Source of the DNA: an uncultured Bacteroidia bacterium
Lineage (GTDB): Bacteria; Bacteroidota; Bacteroidia; Bacteroidales; Prolixibacteraceae
Assembly: GCA_903859795.1 (NCBI GenBank)
Contig: CAIOOC010000342.1
Coordinates: 1-20,801 of the forward strand
DNA: 20,801 nt
Direction of reading: 5' to 3'
The notes beneath the pieces were generated by a model that ran no database searches, was not told the origin of the DNA, and was given only the letters and a program-made list of their open reading frames with translations. How positions within the stretch are numbered: position 1 is the first letter of the stretch; the number at the start of each line of letters is the position of its first letter. A program made the translations under genes and the position numbers. Positions 16,722 to 20,801 of the stretch are shown in pieces.

Positions 16722-16841
16722 GGTCCGGGCGCGGCTTCTTCAGCGATAGTCCGGGTGCGGCAAAATTAGTCCGGGCCCGACTTGTTCAAATCCTGAAGAA
16801 GTCGGACCCGGACTTATCATAAAAAAGTCGGGCCCGGACTA
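16722..16841. repeat. Cluster of five GC-rich imperfect palindromes (REP-like)
   Basis: Three copies run forward: 16722-16737, 16748-16763 and 16768-16783 (AGTCCGGGCCCGACTT). Two run inverted: 16799-16814 and 16825-16840 (AAGTCGGGCCCGGACT). The third and fifth are exact reverse complements over 17 bp (16767-16783 with 16825-16841). The first and fourth extend to 22-nt arms (16722-16743, 16793-16814) with 18 of 22 positions complementary. Each unit is itself nearly palindromic around GGGCCC. The cluster fills the gap between two convergent genes and could act as a two-way terminator or a REP-type element. Confidence 0.75.
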
Positions 16842-16849
16842 TTGTAGAA

Positions 16850-18328
16850 TTATCTTTTCAACTCCCAGCTAAACCCCTCTTTGGTATCTTTAATCTCAAA
16901 GCCAAGTTCTGTGAGTTTATTTCTGATTTTATCGGAAGTTGCCCAATCCTTATTCCTCTTCGCTTCGATGCGGAAATCCAGCAGAAAATCGACAACCTCC
17001 CCCAACACAGCTGAGTCAGAATCCCCTGACGCCACCGACTCCGAACGGAATCCAAGGATCTCGAATGTGAAATCGTGATAGAGTTTCCTCAATTGTTCCA
17101 GATCATCTGAATTTAATGATGCTTTTCCGTCATTGCACGAGTTGATCATTTTAACCCCATCAAATAAATGGGCAATCAAAACCGGTGTGTTCAGGTCATC
17201 GTTGATAGCAGCGTAACATTTCTCCTTCAGTCCCGGTACGTCGATAGTAGAAACCGTTGCAGGCAGCAGTTTACCGAGCAGATCCACTGCCTTCAAAAGT
17301 CTTTCCAGCCCTTTCTCCGCGGCCTGAAGCGCCTCGTTTGAAAAATCGAGCGGACTGCGGTAATGAGCCTGAAGAATGAAGAAACGGATTGTTATCGGGG
17401 AATAGGCCTTTTCAAGAAGCGGATGTGTACCGGCAAACAGCTCATCAAGGGTTATAAAATTGCCCAGCGACTTACCCATCTTCTGACCATTGATCGTTAT
17501 CAGGTTATTATGCATCCAGTAATGTACAGGATCGTGACCGAAGCAGGCCTTACCCTGTGCAATTTCGGCTTCGTGATGTGGGAACAGCAGATCCAGTCCC
17601 CCGCCGTGAATATCAAATGATTTCCCCAGATATTTGGTACTCATAGCGGTACACTCGATATGCCACCCTGGAAATCCTTCACCCCATGGCGATGGCCATT
17701 TCATAATATGTTCAGACGAGGCATTTTTCCATACTGCAAAGTCAAGACTTGACTTTTTTTCCGTCTGCGAATCAAGATCACGCGTGTTGGAATACAGATC
17801 CTCTATTTTCCTCCCTGACAATTTACCATAAGCGTTCGATGAGGCAAATTTTTCAACATCGAAATAGACCGAACCGTTGACAACATAAGCATAACCGGAA
17901 TCAACAAGCTGCTGAACAGCCCCAATCTGTTCCAGAATATGTCCCGATGCAGCGGGTTCAATACTTGGAGGCAAAACATTAAGTTGCGACATATTCCGCC
18001 TGTAACTGTTTGTATAATACTGAACAACCTCCATAGGTTCCAGTTCTTCGACCTTTGCCTTTCTTGAAATCTTATCCTCCCCCTCATCGGCGTCGTTCAC
18101 GAGGTGACCAACATCGGTAATATTTCGGATATAACGAACTTTATAACCCAGATGCATCAGATAGCGGAACAGCAAATCAAAGGTAATGGCAGGCCGCGAA
18201 TGTCCGAGATGAGCTTCGCCATAAACGGTAGGTCCGCAAACGTACATGCCAACATGACCAGGATTTAAAGGTTTGAAAATTTCTTTGCTCCGGCTAAGGG
18301 TATTGTAAATAATAAAATCGCTCATCAT
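16850..18328 (-). CDS. cysS: Cysteinyl-tRNA synthetase
   Basis: This class I aminoacyl-tRNA synthetase charges tRNA-Cys with cysteine using ATP in the cytoplasm. Counting from the ATG at 18328 the protein has 492 residues, a usual length. The HIGH motif appears as HLGH (40-43) in CGPTVYGEAHLGHSRP, and the KMSKS loop as KMGKS (283-287). Zinc ligand candidates are Cys31, Cys226 (HIECTAM) and His251/His252-Glu253 (FPHHEAE). The frame extends upstream to a GTG at 18352, but the first ATG pair (18328 and 18325) fits the family's N-terminus and lies downstream of a good promoter element, so 18328 is chosen; 18325 is equally possible. It is a single-gene unit, convergent with the YncE fusion. Confidence 0.96.
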   Translation of the reverse strand: MMSDFIIYNTLSRSKEIFKPLNPGHVGMYVCGPTVYGEAHLGHSRPAITFDLLFRYLMHLGYKVRYIRNITDVGHLVNDADEGEDKISRKAKVEELEPMEVVQYYTNSYRRNMSQLNVLPPSIEPAASGHILEQIGAVQQLVDSGYAYVVNGSVYFDVEKFASSNAYGKLSGRKIEDLYSNTRDLDSQTEKKSSLDFAVWKNASSEHIMKWPSPWGEGFPGWHIECTAMSTKYLGKSFDIHGGGLDLLFPHHEAEIAQGKACFGHDPVHYWMHNNLITINGQKMGKSLGNFITLDELFAGTHPLLEKAYSPITIRFFILQAHYRSPLDFSNEALQAAEKGLERLLKAVDLLGKLLPATVSTIDVPGLKEKCYAAINDDLNTPVLIAHLFDGVKMINSCNDGKASLNSDDLEQLRKLYHDFTFEILGFRSESVASGDSDSAVLGEVVDFLLDFRIEAKRNKDWATSDKIRNKLTELGFEIKDTKEGFSWELKR

Positions 18329-18351
18329 TTTCGGGTATTCATTCTTAACCA

Positions 18352-18359
18352 CAAAATTA
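18352..18359 (-). promoter_or_regulatory. -7 promoter element for cysS
   Basis: The minus strand reads TAATTTTG, an exact TANNTTTG match. It overlaps the upstream GTG codon and puts the transcript start near 18345, which supports translation from 18328 or 18325. Confidence 0.5.
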
Positions 18360-18406
18360 TAAAAAATACCGCTTATTTTGCTGTGTAAATTGTATCACGA
18401 GCTAGT

Positions 18407-18514
18407 GAAGCTTGCTTCTGGTAGCTGGCTTCTGGCTGGTACCGGTTCAAGAGGATATCTGTTGTAAATTTAGATGAAAAATACTGCCAATTGCCAGCCG
18501 CTAATTGCCATTTG
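18407..18514. repeat. Two short blocks of degenerate 7-bp tandem repeats
   Basis: Block one: GCTTCTG (18414), GTAGCTG (18421), GCTTCTG (18428), GCTGGTA (18435), preceded by TGAAGCT (18407). Block two: CCAATTG (18487), CCAGCCG (18494), CTAATTG (18501), CCATTTG (18508). In both, alternate units are most alike, giving a 14-bp period. They occupy most of the 223-bp gap between cysS and the cyclophilin gene; the second block overlaps its promoter region. Between the blocks (18442-18486) I see nothing else. Confidence 0.5.
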
Positions 18515-18532
18515 CATTTTTTCTTATCTTTG
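18505..18532 (+). promoter_or_regulatory. Promoter for the cyclophilin lipoprotein gene
   Basis: TATCTTTG at 18525-18532 matches TANNTTTG exactly, with a TTG at 18505-18507 at a 17-bp distance as the possible -33 element. Transcription would begin near 18538, 14 nt before the ATG. The -33 candidate lies within the second heptamer repeat block. Confidence 0.5.
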
Positions 18533-18551
18533 ACAAAAAGAACTTCGACAG

Positions 18552-19376
18552 ATGATTAAACTGATAAAAGGAGGGCTCATCTTTGCCGCAATACTGTTTT
18601 TTTCATGCGGCAATGCCCAGGATAACGGAGATAAACGTCCATTGGTATTGATACGGACTAATTTCGGGGATATGAAGCTGGTCCTCTACAACGAGACACC
18701 TAAACACCGGGATAATTTTCTGAAACTGGCTAAGGCAGGTTTTTATGACAGTCTGCTTTTTCACAGGGTGATCAGGGATTTTATGATTCAGGGGGGAGAT
18801 CCCGATACCAGAAAAGCATTACCCGGGCAAAAATTAGGCAACGGTGGGCCTGGATATGAGATTGACAATGAAATCAACCCTATTCTTCTTCATAAAAAAG
18901 GAGCGCTTGCTGCGGCGCGACAGGGTGACGCGATAAATCCGCTGAAAAAATCATCCGGCTCACAATTCTATATTGTTCAGGGGCTTGTATTTCCATACAA
19001 TAATCTTCAGGCATTGGAAGATGAAGGAAATCAAAAACTTTCGCAACGAATTATGAACCAGATGGCCAGTTCCAAAAGCGATTCTTTGAAATTTTACCAG
19101 CAAACAAACAATAAAGGTGCGTTTGACAGATTAGTTGCCAAACTTCAGACTGCTGCGATGGATAGTGCTAAACTGAAGCCTTTCAAGCTTACAGATGCCC
19201 AAAAGCAACTCTATACCACGGTGGGAGGCACACCGCATCTGGATGGAAACTATACGGTTTTTGGCGAGCTTATCGAAGGGTTTGCCGTTTTGGATTCGAT
19301 TGCTGCGCAGCATACAGGGCCCAATGACCGTCCTGTAAAGGATATCAGGATGGTTGTGAGGGTAATCAGCGAATGA
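18552..19376 (+). CDS. Cyclophilin-type peptidyl-prolyl isomerase lipoprotein
   Basis: 274 residues. The N-terminus, MIKLIKGGLIFAAILFFSCG, has a lipobox (FFSC, Cys19), so the protein is probably anchored to the periplasmic side of a membrane and helps fold exported proteins. Cyclophilin motifs are LVLIRTNFGDMKLVLYNETP (31-50), FHRVIRDFMIQGGDP (residues 70-84), GSQFYIVQG and DGNYTVFGELIEG. The catalytic Arg of FHRV and the QGGD loop are present. A hydrophilic helical insertion of about 75 residues separates GSQFYIVQG from the YTVFGEL strand, whereas compact cyclophilins have a short link there. Such insertions occur in Bacteroidota homologues. Its 3' end overlaps the convergent ispD by 11 bp. 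Confidence 0.92.
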   Translation: MIKLIKGGLIFAAILFFSCGNAQDNGDKRPLVLIRTNFGDMKLVLYNETPKHRDNFLKLAKAGFYDSLLFHRVIRDFMIQGGDPDTRKALPGQKLGNGGPGYEIDNEINPILLHKKGALAAARQGDAINPLKKSSGSQFYIVQGLVFPYNNLQALEDEGNQKLSQRIMNQMASSKSDSLKFYQQTNNKGAFDRLVAKLQTAAMDSAKLKPFKLTDAQKQLYTTVGGTPHLDGNYTVFGELIEGFAVLDSIAAQHTGPNDRPVKDIRMVVRVISE

Positions 19377-20040
19377 TTTTTTTCAGAAATAATTCCGCGA
19401 TCTGTATATCTTCAGGAAAAGTGATCTTGATATTTTCGCGATTACCCAGTACCAGATGAACCTCTGTTCCAAAATGCTCTGCAACAGATGCGTCGTCAGT
19501 AAATTCCGGAATCCAGAGTTGAAGGTAGCTCTTCTGAATAATTGAAGCGTTAAAAATCTGGGGAGTCTGCACCAAAAAATAGTGAGACCGGTCAACTGGA
19601 ATTGACTTCTCCATGGTTCCCTTTCGCACCGATTCGCTGGCTGGCAAAACAGGAATGGCAGCTCCGAATTTGGTGGCACCTGAAAAACACCGTTCAAGCG
19701 TTTTATGACTTACCAGTGGCCTGACACCATCATGAACAGCAATCAGTTCGCACTCACTGACCAGAGAGAGACCGTTTTTTACCGATTGAAAACGGGTGTC
19801 ACCACCTTCAATTACCTGATGTTTAATACTAAATTGATGTTGGCTGCAAAGTTGGCTCCAGCTCCGGATCTGGTCTGCAGGGAGTACCACGATCAGTTGA
19901 AGGAAAGGGTCATAATCATAAAAATTCCGAATCGTATGCATTAAGACAGGTGTTCCCCCAACGGGCAAAAATTGTTTTGGCAATTCAGATCCCATGCGAG
20001 AACCATTTCCTCCGGCAACAATAATACATCCTCTTTTCAT
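19366..20040 (-). CDS. ispD: 2-C-methyl-D-erythritol 4-phosphate cytidylyltransferase
   Basis: The enzyme couples MEP to CTP, giving CDP-methylerythritol, the third step of the MEP isoprenoid pathway. From ATG 20040 the product is 224 residues, the normal family size. The nucleotide-binding loop reads CIIVAGGNGSRMGSELPKQF (5-24), with the Gly-rich AGGxGxRMG and the PKQF motif. AVHDGVRPLV and the C-terminal TDDASVAEHFG are also typical. The frame runs upstream to a TTG at 20076, but that would be before the -7 element of its own promoter and adds 12 non-family residues, so ATG 20040 is taken. Its presence indicates the MEP pathway. The stop overlaps the end of the cyclophilin gene. Confidence 0.95.
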   Translation of the reverse strand: MKRGCIIVAGGNGSRMGSELPKQFLPVGGTPVLMHTIRNFYDYDPFLQLIVVLPADQIRSWSQLCSQHQFSIKHQVIEGGDTRFQSVKNGLSLVSECELIAVHDGVRPLVSHKTLERCFSGATKFGAAIPVLPASESVRKGTMEKSIPVDRSHYFLVQTPQIFNASIIQKSYLQLWIPEFTDDASVAEHFGTEVHLVLGNRENIKITFPEDIQIAELFLKKIIR

Positions 20041-20059
20041 CGGAATTAGATATTTTCTA

Positions 20060-20067
20060 CAAAAATA
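20060..20067 (-). promoter_or_regulatory. -7 promoter element for ispD
   Basis: The minus strand reads TATTTTTG, an exact TANNTTTG match, with the transcript start expected near 20053 and the ATG at 20040. It supports the chosen start codon. Confidence 0.5.
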
Positions 20068-20102
20068 GAGAACCAATTGAAAATTAGTTAACCAATTTGA
20101 GT

Positions 20103-20110
20103 TATTTTTG
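20103..20110 (+). promoter_or_regulatory. -7 promoter element for the DUF2461 gene
   Basis: TATTTTTG matches TANNTTTG exactly; a TTG at 20077-20079 lies 23 bp upstream. The transcript would begin near 20117 and have a leader of about 85 nt. A 16-codon open frame (20144-20194, starting MPMKINGG) lies in this leader and ends 7 nt before the gene. Confidence 0.4.
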
Positions 20111-20201
20111 ATTTATAAAACCCTCAGGAGCAAAAGCTCAACAATGCCTATGAAAATAAACGGGGGTTCTATGTTGCCTTTGAAAAATAAATAACTCTAA
20201 C

Positions 20202-20801
20202 ATGAAAGAGATACTCGATTTTCTTAAAGATCTTGAAGCTAACAATACCCGTGAATGGTTCGATCTGAACCGTGGGAGGTACGACATTACGCGTAAGAAA
20301 TTTCTGACTGTGGCAGATACTCTGATTCATGAAATCAGGAAGTTTGATGACGAAATTCCGTTATTAAATCCCAAAGATTGCGTCTTCCGGATTTTCAGGG
20401 ATGTACGGTTTTCGAATGATAAGAGTCCGTTTAAATCGAATTATGGCTGCTTTATTGCCAGGGGTGGTAAGAAGTCGGGTTTCGCGGGATATTATTTACA
20501 TCTCCAACCGGGGGAATGTTTCGTTTCGGGCGGTATTTATATGCCACCACCGGAACATCTTCAGGCAATCAGACAGGAGATCTACTACCATCCCCAGGAT
20601 TACATCGGGATAATTGAGAATAAAGATTTTAAGTCGACTTTTACTTTAGAATACTTCGATAAATTAAAGACCGCTCCAAAAGGTTATCCAAAAGAGTGGG
20701 AGCATATCGAGCTGCTCAAAAACCGTAGTTATGCTGTTGGCCACCCTGTAAAAGAAGATGAACTGTATTCCTCTGACTTCCTGACAAGAGCGATCGAACT
20801 G
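20202..20801 (+). CDS. DUF2461 (TIGR02453) family protein, 5' part
   Basis: The frame is open from the ATG at 20202 to the window end, giving 200 residues without a stop, so the gene continues beyond it. The start MKEILDFLKDLEANNTREWF has the family's helix and N-x-R-E-W-F motif, and later VFRIFRDVRFSNDKSPFKSN, FAGYYLHLQPGECFVSGGIY and a Pro-Pro segment are all typical of DUF2461. The family has no established function. About 225 residues is usual, so perhaps 25 are missing. It is divergent from ispD. Confidence 0.93.
   Translation, partial: MKEILDFLKDLEANNTREWFDLNRGRYDITRKKFLTVADTLIHEIRKFDDEIPLLNPKDCVFRIFRDVRFSNDKSPFKSNYGCFIARGGKKSGFAGYYLHLQPGECFVSGGIYMPPPEHLQAIRQEIYYHPQDYIGIIENKDFKSTFTLEYFDKLKTAPKGYPKEWEHIELLKNRSYAVGHPVKEDELYSSDFLTRAIEL

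Noticed and set aside
16722..16841. CRISPR array or integron attachment site
   Set aside because: Units alternate in orientation with irregular spacing of about 4-16 bp, and no cas or integrase gene is present.

Overview
The window looks like chromosomal DNA from a Bacteroidota bacterium of moderate GC content. The grounds are repeated matches to the Bacteroidota promoter element TANNTTTG before several genes, secreted proteins with hydrophobic leaders ending in Ala-Gln or lipoprotein Cys boxes, and typical families of the phylum (GH29, GH16, GH127, DUF5703, a YncE/alkaline-phosphatase fusion, AAA_14/DUF4143, cyclophilin lipoprotein, DUF2461). A polysaccharide-degrading member of Bacteroidales or a related order is likely, but a genus cannot be named from sequence alone.

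Layout: (1) 1-702, a small lipoprotein gene and an AT-rich hairpin between convergent genes. (2) 703-12776, a carbohydrate-degradation locus. Five genes run leftward from about 10244: a TIM-barrel-like protein of unrecognised family, a GH16 enzyme, a DUF5703/six-hairpin protein, a second six-hairpin-like protein, and a GH29 fucosidase broken by one in-frame TGA. Diverging from them is a GH127-type beta-L-arabinofuranosidase with an N-terminal discoidin-like domain. The 99-129 bp between the divergent starts holds a near-perfect 16-bp palindrome that could be an operator for both sides. (3) 12784-16716, a DUF4143 AAA ATPase and a divergent YncE-propeller/phosphoesterase fusion. (4) 16717-20801, a GC-rich cluster of short palindromes, then housekeeping genes: cysS, a cyclophilin lipoprotein, ispD, and the 5' part of a DUF2461 gene cut by the window end.

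The enzymes of the locus all carry export signals and probably act together in the periplasm or at the cell surface on a complex glycan. The recognisable activities point to terminal L-fucose, beta-L-arabinofuranose and a backbone cut by GH16. No SusC/SusD pair, regulator or transporter is visible, so the window may hold only part of a polysaccharide utilisation locus. At least three of the six enzymes fall outside well-characterised families, and this is the most promising new biology here.

At the small scale, three non-coding repeat structures stand out: a 16-bp palindrome that appears to have inserted into an 8-bp tandem repeat with a 5-bp target duplication (2500-2544); five nested copies of a GC-rich palindrome (16722-16841); and degenerate 7-bp tandem repeats upstream of the cyclophilin gene (18407-18514).
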